Below, in pieces: positions 51,401-61,773 of a stretch of DNA of 64,000 nucleotides. A program made the translations under genes and the position numbers. The stretch lies in assembly GCA_024036415.1 (NCBI GenBank), contig JAMWET010006979.1:186001-250000 (forward strand). Direction: 5' to 3'. This stretch comes from Prochilodus magdalenae (taxonomy: Eukaryota; Chordata; Actinopteri; Characiformes; Prochilodontidae). Positions within the stretch are counted from its first letter, which is position 1. Each line of letters opens with the position of its first letter. Under the pieces are notes generated by a model. That model was not told where the DNA came from and searched no databases. It worked only from the letters and a program-made list of their open reading frames with translations.

Positions 51401-54400
51401 TTTGTAAACATGAAATTTGTATTTGAAAGAGTTCAGTGTTTTAGGTTCATGGTTAGTTCATAGTCAGTTTACCATATTCAACTCTCTTTATACATCTATA
51501 CCTTTGTAAATGCAGTGGTTTTATAGATTTTATGGTAACTATTAACAAGTAATTTTATTTTATTTTATTTTATTTATTTATTTTTTTAAATTTCACAACA
51601 CGCAGACTTACCCCAGACTATTGGTGATTGTTTAGGTGTGCAGTCTGCATGATGTGGTTTTATGGGGTTTAAGCTTTACTAGCCTGTTGCTACTTTGGCA
51701 TTGTAGCTCCTTCGAAACACACACTTAAAAATTTGGTCTTCACCGTTTGACTGCATTTGGGGTAAAATTATGTGCATAGGATCTTTTAACAAACTGTTCA
51801 TTTAAGCCTATCTGAATTACATATAGACAAAGCACTGTAGACAAAACAGAAATAAATTAAGACTGTCTAAGCACTGTCTATTCATTAGATGTGATTTACA
51901 AGCCTTTTTTTTACACTAGAGTGCATTACCATGTTTAGTACAGGGGCTTGCTTCCTTAAATACTAGGCAAAGATCACATCTTTGATTATAGATGGCTGTT
52001 TGAAGAAATGAAGCAGGGTAGTACTTCAAGAGTGCAAATAAGTGCTCTTAGAGGCTCTCTGAATTACAAGTTAGGCAGAGAATCTGAAACCTTTTACCCG
52101 AGACTGTGAGAACCATGCAAACTATCATTTCCACTGAACACAAGGTTATTGACAATGGTACAGTATAGCAATGCCTATGTTTAGACATACATGTCTCACA
52201 TTCATGGTCCTAATCCAGTAAATGGTGTCCCTTTATCTGATTCATTGGAAGACTTTCTAATTAACGGCTCATTCTTGAGCCCTATGCTTGCCAATGATAT
52301 GCTGGGACCTGTTTGATCTTATCAGCTGTGATAGTTTTATTTGAACCCTGTCAGTTGTACAGTTGAGAAGACAATTGCTAACATACCAGAGAGACTGCTG
52401 TGGTTTACAACATTGTTTGATCTCTGTCAAAAACAAAATGGTTCAAATCCAGAACTGTAAAGCATGGCGTGACACTCTACATCATTGTGGTTACACTAGT
52501 AAAATTTTGCAGGTGTGATTCTTGAACTCCTCCATCTCTCTTTTGACATAACTTCTGTGTTGAAATAGTAACATTCGTCCTCTGATGGTCAGCGATAAGT
52601 ATTGAAAGACCTCAGTGAACTGCAACAGTACACATTTATGAGACGCACATTTTTGCACATGCTAGACTTCAGCTTTCATCCCAGCACTTATCACTTAACT
52701 CAACTGTGCTATCCTCTAAACGGGTGTGCAGTCCTTATGTTGTTTTAGCATTACTTAGCTACAACCTAGCCTGTGCTGTGATGTGGCATATTTGGCCTGC
52801 TGTCTAGGCTCCTGCCCAAACACCACGTAACCGGTTTATTTTCAGCGTGTTGTCTCTCTTTACTTTTGCTCTATCAACATTAGTATCCAGGTTTGTCAAC
52901 AGCACACCATTATTCTGAATCAAACCTGTACTATGATGGGTGGGCACTGTCTAGATCTCTAGTCTGCTTGCTAAGCTAATGGTAGGTTAGTTGATTAATC
53001 TACTGATCGAGATGCTACAAAACCATTTCATTTTGCCTTTCTGTCCCTTCGACTATTTGACTTCACCCACTCAGATAATAATAATAATTTTTATTCATCT
53101 GAACTTGTCTGTGCTTAATTTTGCCAGAATCAGTCATGCTGTTTGTGAGCTAAAGTTAATCAGCTTCTCCCTCCTGATTAGCACCACTGTTTGACGTGCA
53201 TCAGTTGTTTGATAACACTAGGTTTTGACATTTATTGAATGATGCACTATGTGCAGTAAATGCTAACTTGTGTAAAAAGGTACATACACACCACGGAGCA
53301 TGTTAGCTTTAACACCACTAGACTTTAATATACTCTAAATAGATGTTATTTTATTATCAGTTAGCCAGAACCACGTCTGTGCTGAACCAAGTGACTCTCA
53401 GTTTGCTTACAAGTCAACAATCACTGCCAATTCTGACATCCACTCTAACATTGGTGTTAGTGTGTAGTTCTGAGGACTCTTTATTCATATAATTGCTTTT
53501 GTGGAAGTTAAAGATAAAATACATGTAGTTGTTGTGTAGCTGATGTAGTTTCTTACATTTGCTAGCTCAGGTTTATGTAGCAGATTTTGTGTGATGTATA
53601 CTTGTACTCTGTTTGTTAAACTTAACCTTTTAGCATACAGTGTGCATACAGTATGTCCAAACTGTGCATTAAATACCTTATTAGCACTATTATTATTTAG
53701 CCGGGCTATTTGGTCTGTGCTGAAGCGTTTGGCCTGCAAACCAAGCCTTCATTAGCTTTGGTAAATCGCTAACACCACAGTCCCAACACCACTCGACTTT
53801 TACTCTCAGACATTACATTTCATCATCTACTTTTGTTTTCAGCACATACTTGGTCAAAATCAAGCCTTAACTGTATACTGTGCACTTCAGTACTGTCCGG
53901 GTCTGTAGCCTGCCCACTAAGCTAACGTTAACACTACAGTAGAGGTATAATTACACACTTGGTCGACTTCACTCCCACAGATTTGAATCTTTATCTAATC
54001 TAAAGCGCCTGTGTTTTATTTAATGTGTTTTTCATTTTGCAGTTTGACTCAAAATGCATTTCAGGCAAGGAGAAGCAGTAGCATGATAGATGGAAATAGA
54101 GAGTGGTGAAGTCTTCAAGTGAACTTCATGCACAAGTAGACATTAAATAACCAGAAATCCTTTATACAAAATGATTAAATAAATAATTGATTGTTTTCTA
54201 AAGGCCTTTCTACCTAGGTGGCCCACCGTTTCTTCATTTTCTCCCATTATCTCTCACAAAATCTACAAGCTCGTTTGATTGGATTTATTCAACACAGGAC
54301 AGGACACAGAGAAATGTACTGTAGTGCTGGTCTTACTTGATAAGTCATCTATATTACAGTAACACTGTTGTTACTTTTTTTTTGTGGTTGCGTCAGACAT

Positions 54401-55994
54401 GCTTATAAATTATAAACAGCGAGTTCATATGCTGATTCTGCTAATCGGAAAAATGCGGAACATTGTCTCTGATTACGGGTTGGACCAATAGTTGACTAAA
54501 ATCTAGTTTTGATTATTTTTTTAATTTGAAAGAAATGCTTTTACATCACTCAAGGAATACCACCCAACAGTAATCTTTGGCTAAGATCTGCATGAGCTGT
54601 CCTTAAAGTATTCAACATCTCTGAAGACATGCAATGCTATTTATGATGTAGACGCCCAGTTTTTGATGTCAGCAGGTTGCTTTGGCGGAGTTCCTGATTG
54701 CTTATCATTTCAAATCAGGCGAGAATCTCCTTTCTTAAACAGGACATTCTTTAAATATATCTGTGTTCCGCGTCTAGGAGATTACACTGTTCAAGCTTTC
54801 TGTTTTGTTCCTCCCATGTTTCTTGAGGCACAATGCATGCAGTTGAGATATTGAATTGCTTCAGAGTAGAATTCCTCTCTGCAGTTGGTCACAAAGGTGT
54901 GTTTTGTTAGACTACACCTCCTACGCAAACCTACCTTTGAATGTGTTTGCATTTTTGTCCTGCAGCACAGTGAAACTGATAGCTGGTGCTGGAGGATTAA
55001 ATGAATAGTTTGTTGAAATATAAAATGCTATTTCATTTTACCCCACATGCAATCAATCAGCAAAACGATTGTTTGTAGTTTGGCTATTTTGTTTTGTACA
55101 GAAGCTGCAAGGCTAACGTAGCTACAGTGATATTTCTAGTGGTGAAGCTTAAACCCCTTAAACTATGTTGTGCAAGCTGCATGTGTAAATTATCATAAAT
55201 AGTCTTGCTTAAGCCTTAAAACTTAGAATAATGAGTGCTACAATGTTTGTATATATGCTGTTTTACGATGTGCAGTCTTTATACAAATGTTGGATGGGGT
55301 TATCAAATTTGTGTTTTATACTTTGTTTTTATTTTATAGAAAATCAACAGAAGTGAAATATACTTTTGATTTGATGAACTGTTCTCTTGAGAAATGTACA
55401 AAGTGCATTGTATTGCTAAAAACATTAGTAATAGCCATTAGTGGCAGGGCTGCTTCCTGAAAAGGGAAATATCATGTTTCAATTCAGGTCCAGGCCAATT
55501 TTTCACACGCACCATCAGTTTACTAGGCATTTTGTTAGTAGTTTGTTGTTATCTGACAAAATATAGATGTATGTAGATTTCATCCACTTTCACACATTTT
55601 TTTCACCATATGCACTTTCCCTTTCTCTCTCCCTCACGCTTGTTCACTTATTCTTTATCGCTCGTTCTCGCGTATTTGTATAGTCTGTGTATAACTGTGT
55701 TGCTAACTCTTTGCTATGGGTATTAAAACGAGCGTTTACTAAAGAGCAGCTGTCGGGGGGGATTGCAGATTAGTCAAAGACATCGTTATTTGAAAAACTT
55801 CGATTCAGACTTTAATTTTATGCTTGTGCAGACCTCCACTATGTGTTGCTGTTGGACTAATTTTGTGGAAAATTGTTTTAATTATATACTTTGGCTACTT
55901 GAACAGCTAATGACATAACATGCTAACTTACACTGACGTGTCCTTTGTTTGTTTGTTTGTTTGTTTTTTTAGGGGCAAGACCTTCTCTCGCTAA
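42494..55994 (+). CDS. arpc2: Actin-related protein 2/3 complex subunit 2 (p34-Arc)
   Basis: Ten exons join in frame to 900 nt, 299 aa (human 300): 42494-42567, 43801-43835, 44470-44582, 45711-45756, 46143-46329, 47452-47545, 48302-48428, 49335-49435, 50296-50396, 55973-55994. All introns are GT-AG. The protein starts [20 protein letters not shown] and keeps [51 protein letters not shown] and [19 protein letters not shown], ending KTISGKTFSR. ARPC2 and ARPC4 form the structural core of the Arp2/3 complex that grips the mother actin filament and nucleates branches. No damage was seen. The last exon encodes only the final seven residues, after a 5.6 kb intron. Intron 7 holds a hAT-type insertion. 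Confidence 0.98.
42891..42959. repeat. Short tandem repeat, 10-bp unit
   Basis: The unit TAGTCTGCGG/TAGTCTGCCG is repeated about five times within arpc2 intron 1. Confidence 0.9.
48473..49086. mobile_element. hAT-type non-autonomous element in arpc2 intron 7
   Basis: The 614-bp element begins TAAGGCTGTACCCGACT and, read from the other end, TAGGGCTGCCCTCTAGAAG. Both ends carry TCGACT-type words (GTCGAATCGGATTCG at the left, CAGTCGACTT repeated at the right). It is bordered by a perfect 8-bp direct repeat ATATTTTG (48465-48472 and 49087-49094), the target-duplication length of hAT transposons. It contains no transposase frame, so it is a MITE-like passenger. It lies 44 bp downstream of exon 7. 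Confidence 0.88.
52740..53995. repeat. Degenerate tandem-like repeat in arpc2 intron 9
   Basis: Related words recur in order: GCCTGC-n-AAGCTAA (near 52960, 53730, 53910), GTTAACACCAC or GCTAACACCACAG (53300, 53770, 53930), and GACTTCAC/GACTTTTACTCTCAGA (53055, 53320, 53795, 53965). This suggests several decayed copies of a unit of a few hundred bases. Identity is low and the boundaries are unclear. Confidence 0.4.
55080..55455. repeat. Diverged repeat, copy A (arpc2 intron 9)
   Basis: It matches 57205-57545 in order, sharing GTATATATGCTGTTTTA, ATACAAATGTTGG, TTTTATTTTATAGAAAATC, GAGAAATGTACAAAGTGC and AAAACATTAGTAATAGCCAT. By eye it is roughly three-quarters identical over ~330 bp. Confidence 0.85.
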
Positions 55995-56405
55995 AGGACA
56001 TTTCACTCCATCATACTCAGATGAGGCCTCTCTGCCCAAATCACCTTTTTGGACAGGAGAGGTCTTCTCTGTCATCGTCTCATTTTTTTGTTATTGTTTT
56101 TCTTTTTAAGAAATTTGTGCTTCATAGAAAATGTTAAACATTTTAAAGGGCCACCATTTCCTTGAAGCATATCAAAACATTTATTAAAATCATAAATATA
56201 TAGATATATCTGTATAAAATGAACGTTTTGATACAAAATCTTTTACTGGATATTTGTTACTGTCTTGCTTGCATTTGTTCAAGTAACTTGTTGGATACTT
56301 TCTTGCTTATTGTCTACCCCTTTCTTTCTCTCATTCTCCATGTCTCACATTACTTGCCACTGTCAGTGGATGGTACAACATAACGAATAAAACGCCTTGT
56401 TTAGG
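55995..56405 (+). other. arpc2: arpc2 3' UTR with polyA signal
   Basis: An AATAAA hexamer at 56386-56391 (in ACGAATAAAACGCC) follows the stop by about 390 bases and is the best candidate for the transcript end. An ATTAAA variant occurs at 56183-56188. Confidence 0.65.
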
Positions 56406-58140
56406 AATTGTGCCAAGAGTAGTGCTTCCAGAGAACCACAAACATTCCCTGTTGTTGCTTGTCAAGAGAGGCATGACTGCGGGTGCCAGTGCTGTCATGT
56501 GCCATATAATTAGTCATGTACCTGAACTGAGATGGATCTTAACTACCACATGTCACACACTCATCTGTTTGAGTTCCAAGGAAAAATATCAGTTTGCTTA
56601 CCCTTGAGTCGTGTTTTTTCCCCCACCACTTAAAAAAAAAAACTCACCTGCTTGAAACTTCTGAGAATTGCCTGTTCAAAGTCACTACACTGCAATTTCA
56701 TGTTTGTAAGGAGAATAGAGACTTGGCAAAACCTGGAAGTTTTGAGGACTTTTAATTTTTCATATTAGCATGGTTTGCAGTGAAGCCTGCAGTATTTGGC
56801 CTCCTAATGTGGTTTTAATAATAAAATAAAAACAGATGTGAGCAAGAGCTTATAATGAGATTTGGATTAGCTCACGTTCAATACTGTGCAAAACTTAGAG
56901 CCCACTTTTTATTTGACTTGCAATCAAAACAAGCAAGAAGAACTTTTATTGTTTAGTTTTGGGGATTCTTAAGGCAGTTATTCTGAATAGATTAAATAAA
57001 AGATAATACACTCACATAAGGATCTCCAAAGTCAAAAAAGGTTTACATAAAATAAATTCCATTAAAATTTATAGCAAAAATGGAACTACATGAGAGCACA
57101 CAAACTGTTGTATTAATAAACATAAAAAGCTTTCTGTCTGATGACAACACAACATGTTGTCTATAAGCATCTGTAGCTAAGACAACTGAAAAAAAAGAGT
57201 GGAATCACTTGTTGAAGCTGCTGGGTTGTAAGGTTTCGTTTTGTTAAGATTCATGGAAGTACAATGAGGAACTGCATGCGTAATGATCATAAATAGTCCT
57301 CCTTAAGGCTAAATTCTTATAGTGAGTGCTAAGATTTTGTATATATGCTGTTTTATAACATACAAAAACATACAAATGTTGGGTGTGGTTATAAAATATG
57401 TTTTATACTTAGTTCATTTTTATTTTATAGAAAATCAACATAACTGTTGGCTGAGATATACTTTTGTTTATGACAGATTGTTTTGAGAAATGTACAAAGT
57501 GCTTGTATTGTATTGCTTAAAACATTAGTAATAGCCATCAAAGAATGGTTGTAGCAAAACAATGAGTGGAAACACTTATTGGAGCTGCTAGGTTGTAAGG
57601 TTACTATCGTTTTTGTTAAGATTCATAGAAGCACAATGAGGAAACACATATTAAACACCACATTTCATGAATTCACTCATGTTAGATGCACCAATTGCTG
57701 CAGGTCAGCACACACACAGCTTTTTTACGCTCCAAAAAAAACATTGGTAGCCACACATAGGTGCCAAGTGTTGGCTAGCAGGGTATAGTAGCAGGGTATA
57801 GATTGGCTAGATTTATACAGTGTTTTCAGAGCTTAAAGATATGAGGCCTGATTTCAGTGAAATACCTTGAGGAAATTTTGGGTTCCTTCAGCATTATATT
57901 TAATGTAATAGTAATAACACTTTTTCTTGGTACTAACTTGACAAAAGAATGCTTCTATAAATAATACTGTTCAGATTGTACTAATGTTCCTTTATTATGA
58001 CTTTTCTGTTTTCATATCTTCATGTTTTGTAGTATTACAGATATATGATGCAATATTGAAATGTGAATATATGAAAAATATAGGTCATAGATTTCAAATT
58101 ATAAGTATGAGATAAAAATCAGGTAAGAAACAGCACAAAC
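56406..58140. other. Intergenic, arpc2 to keratin
   Basis: No gene was seen. The stretch holds copy B of the diverged repeat and a further partial tandem copy, and is otherwise AT-rich. Confidence 0.5.
57199..57655. repeat. Diverged repeat, copy B, with partial tandem copy
   Basis: 57199-57566 corresponds to copy A at 55080-55455. Its first part is repeated at once at 57567-57655: GTGGAAACACTTATTGGAGC against GTGGAATCACTTGTTGAAGC, then AAGATTCATAGAAGCACAAT against AAGATTCATGGAAGTACAAT, a 368-bp offset. The copies lie on either side of arpc2 exon 10. Confidence 0.85.
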
Positions 58141-58156
58141 TTGTGATAAATTTTCG

Positions 58157-58162
58157 TTTATT
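58157..58162 (-). terminator. PolyA signal of the type I keratin gene
   Basis: AATAAA on the minus strand, about 170 bases past the stop codon. Confidence 0.6.
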
Positions 58163-58330
58163 GCGACTGATCTTACAAGAGTTTCTGCATAGTGCATGTA
58201 TATTTTAAGATTTTAAGATTTTAAGTAAAATTTCATCATAAATGAGATAAAAATGTAAAAGTCTCCTTTCAGGTTCCAGGTCTTTGGATGTTGTATGTGA
58301 TCGCTTCCAGGTGATCTCAAGTTTGCAGTC

Positions 58331-60860
58331 TTACTTCTGATTCCTAGATTGACCTGTGGAAAAACAACCATTCATATGCTTAAGAAATCAACCTTCATTT
58401 TTACCGGCTTTTGTGCCAGTTATGACAATTTATGAGGAAACACTTTAAATTATTAACAACTGACCAACAAAAGTTATGATCTGAGTTAGTATGTCACAAG
58501 CTTATAAAGGAATATTTGGTTAATACAGTTTAAGAAAGGACATCCAGTGTGTTAGTCTGTTTTGCCAACTCACCATCATTCTGTAAAGCTTGCTCTAAGG
58601 AAAAGTCTGGCCTGTAAAAGGAAAGGATGATGAACCAACACCTGTGTTAACTACACTGTCAACCAAAATATATAGAGTTATGCCTTTGGAATTCCCCTCA
58701 TTAACCTGAAGAACTTATAAAAGACACCCATTTAAGCCCTTAAAATAATGTTCTTATTCTGACCCGTCATCAGTTCCTCCAAGAAGCTGGCGGTAGCTGT
58801 TAATCTCAGCCTCCAGTTGCATCTTGATGTTGAGCAGGGCCTGGTACTCTTCGGCCTGCTGCTCCACCTTTTCTCGTACTTTGGTCAGCTCATCACCAAC
58901 CTTCTGGAGGTGCCGGTTCAGATAGGCCATTTCCCGCCCATAGCGACCATCTATGTCCTTCAGGGTCTCTTCTAAAGAGATGATCTAAGCAAAAGCCATT
59001 GAAAGGCTGTGTCAATAACAAATACATAGACATATATAAATAGTATGCTGAGTGTAATGGACACCGGGGACGAGTCAACTCTTGTGTTCACAAAGACTCT
59101 GTGTAAATCACAAAGTACATATTTACCTGATTAACAAGTCAATTTTGACCATTGGCTATTCTTATTCATTTGGCGTGGTGAGAATTACCGTGTTTTGCAG
59201 GGCCTGAATGTCAATTTCTTTCATTTGTTTTTGTCGGCGAAGCTCGTTGAGTTCAGACCTGCTGGTCTGCAGAGACTCAGTGTTCCTCTCCACCTCCACT
59301 TTGATGTTTTCAAACTGAAATGAAGGTGAGAAAGGGTCTCAGAAAGTGCCGGAAACACCAGGCCAGGAGTAACTTCCTTCACAGACATAATTTTACCTTG
59401 TTTTTATACCACTCATTGGTCTCCTCGCGGTTCTTCTCGGCCAGCTTTTCATACTGATCGCGAAGCTTGTTGATAGTGTCACTCAAGTTGGACTGAGATG
59501 AATCTACCTCAACAGTCACATTGGAGTCCTTGATTTTTTCCTTCAGCACAGCAACTTCCTTCAGAACAGCAAGAAGAGGTTGTTGAGCTTTTGGAAACTT
59601 AGTGACCCACAGAAGTATGTGCCCACTTTAACCATTAGGCTTATGATAAACATGGACAACGTTCTTCAGGATACTTTATAAAACTTTAACAAAATTATAT
59701 TTGTGCCTGAGAAAAACTCTGAAGATGTGGAGAGTGCTGCAACGCAGCCCCTGTTTCTCACCCCTGGTTCTGCTACACACCAGATTAAACTGGTCAGCTC
59801 GTGAACAGCCCGTTATTGAGTTAAATAAGTTGGAAAAGCACAACACGAGCAGAGATGTGTGTCTGCAGGACCACAGCTGAGAACCACCACAACCTTAGCT
59901 GTATTTTATTATAACGGTATGACCTTCTGTTCACTGAACTGACCTCCCGGTGGTCTTTCTTGAGGTAAGCGAGCTCTTCTCTGGCGGACTCGATCTGACT
60001 TTCCAGGTTGAGGCGCGTGATCTGCGTGTCATCGATGAGTCTCTTCAGGTCGGCAATATCACGCTCCAGGTTCTGGCGCTGAATCCTTTCTGTATCCACC
60101 CTGAATAGAAGCATTAAACATTTTTTAGCCAAACTTAACACACCGTCTTTAGATTTAAAGAGAATGACAACTGCAGGATTAGCATTTTTATTGTTGTTCT
60201 GTCAGAAATCTCCTGACAGCCGCCAGAAACGAGCTCTGGGACCCGGATGTTGCCTTGACAGCCATCATTTTGCTGGCGTTCTTGGTACTACGTTATCTGC
60301 ATGTCGGTTTTTTAAAATGTATAAGGTGTCGAATAGGGTCACTTACTTGTTTTTAAAGTCTTCGTTCGCCAGTTTGCTGTTGTCCAACTGCAGTAAAAGG
60401 CGGGCGTTTTCCATGGTTTTCTCACGGAGCTACAAACACAAGACCATAGTCAGAAAGTTAATAATCGAACTCTATTTTAGCTTAGCAGGTGAGAAAAAAC
60501 CGCTGGCCGCTGCTTCACCTCCTTCTTGAGATCAGCCAGTGGTTTCTCGATCTCATCCCAATCCCGGTCGGCTGTCTGGCCCCTCTTCTCTAAGAGCTCT
60601 CTGATTTGTTCCTCCAGGTCTCGGTTGGAATTCTCCAGTTTTCGCACACGGCTCAGGTAGCCGGACAGCCGGCTATTGAGGCCCTCCATGGTCTTCTTGT
60701 CGTCGTTGGGTACATTACCCGAGGCCCCGCCGGGTGGAGGCTGGTGCTGGCTCTCCGGGCGGAGCGCGTTTCTTAAGTTCTGCAGGCTGGACACGGAGGC
60801 CCGGGTGCCCTGACCTCCTGCTCCACCAAACACACTCCTGGCACTGTTGCTGCGAGACAT
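58331..60860 (-). CDS. krt18-like: Type I keratin, K18-like
   Basis: Eight coding exons join to 1152 nt, 383 aa: 60860-60519, 60429-60347, 60100-59944, 59558-59397, 59314-59189, 58984-58764, 58611-58574, 58353-58331. Exons 2-6 measure 83, 157, 162, 126 and 221 nt, the canonical type I keratin pattern. The head (~53 aa) starts MSRSNSARSVFGG; helix 1A is KKTMEGLNSRLSGYLSRVRK; the rod ends QLEAEINSYRQLLGG (residues 346-360). The tail GPDFSLEQAL resembles the K18 tail. Type I keratins pair with type II partners in epithelial filaments. The rod departs from typical K18 (for example ENSNRDLEEQI), so a teleost-specific type I or thread-keratin-gamma relative is possible. The two tiny last exons were chosen because they restore frame and a sensible tail; without them exon 6 would run to a stop after ...DDGSE. 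Confidence 0.9.
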
Positions 60861-61013
60861 GCTGCCGAGGGGGTACTAAGGGGAAGAAGACAGAGCAGCG
60901 TTAAATCACACTCCAGTTTCAGCTGTATTTGTAGTGTACTACACTAAATACGTTCCAGTATATACAGTATACAGACTGTAAATTGGCTTATGCAGTTTTA
61001 AAGTCATTTTAGT

Positions 61014-61077
61014 GGAAAATTAATAAGATAAGATAGTCCTTTATTGATCCCACAGTGGGGAAATTTGCAATCGAGGA
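61014..61077 (-). mobile_element. 3' tail of a fish LINE
   Basis: On the minus strand the segment reads AATTTCCCC-n-GTGGGATCAATAAAGG followed by CTATCTTATCTTATTA. A GGGATCAATAAAG end followed by (TATC)-like units is a common 3' terminus of fish non-LTR retrotransposons. Only the tail is present, inside the 5' UTR intron of the type I keratin gene. Confidence 0.6.
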
Positions 61078-61434
61078 TTAGAAAGACTAATCACACACAT
61101 CCATCAAAGTGTTGCTCCTGCAAAGTAAATACTCAGCTAGGAGGTGAATTAACTAGAAAATAATAAACTCACATGTCAAAAATACTGAATTCCCTATCAG
61201 CACATGGACTGAGTAAAGCAGTAAAGCAGTCCAGGTGCTGAACCCACAGAATAAATGAAATAAAACACTAAAAAGAGAATTATAAGAGCGATCAACTGTA
61301 CACCGTAGAATCTTTTCCCACAGCTATTCTTGAATATATCGAATAAAAGTATTAGTACCTGTAAATACTCACTAAATAACACTAAACTCGATGAAACTGA
61401 GAAACTAGAAAGAGTTACTACTCACTCGGGTAAC

Positions 61435-61495
61435 AAAGTGACAGAAAGCGAAGAAGAAGACACAGCCTGGTACTCTGGCCTCTAACCACCTTTTA
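61435..61495 (-). other. Non-coding first exon of the type I keratin gene
   Basis: On the minus strand a predicted 5' UTR exon ends ...TTACCCGA before GTGAGT, and the coding exon is preceded by a strong acceptor (CTTCCCCTTAG) 15 bases before the ATG. This implies a ~560-bp intron in the 5' UTR. The start is placed from the TATA box. Confidence 0.55.
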
Positions 61496-61519
61496 GCTCC
61501 TGTGCCCTGAGGTAGGAGG

Positions 61520-61526
61520 TTTTATA
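61520..61526 (-). promoter_or_regulatory. TATA box of the type I keratin gene
   Basis: TATAAAA on the minus strand (in CAGTATAAAACCTCC) lies about 25-30 bases upstream of the predicted first exon. A TATA-like ATAAAT on the plus strand at 61561-61566 is only 35 bp away and could serve the divergent type II gene. Confidence 0.7.
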
Positions 61527-61773
61527 CTGAGCCATATCTGACGCCTGCAGATGCAGTTGGATAAATGACGCCCACACACCTGTCAAACAGGTTTTTTGGG
61601 CTGACAAAACAGGTCCTTCTTCCATCTTTTCCATGTCGTCCTCTGTGAACATAATTCATGATGGGAGGTCCCTTCTCACCCTTGATAAGCAGGCGCTACT
61701 CGCAGTTCCTCTGCACATCCTCTCCTCTAAACTTAGGAGCACTTCTCTTCCTAGCTGTTACCTCTTCAAGCAA

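Noticed and set aside
58751..58764. Type I keratin ending at the stop just after exon 6 (…DDGSE)
   Set aside because: A GTCAGA donor just before it joins in frame to two small exons that give a K18-like tail, which fits the family better; the short form could still be an isoform.
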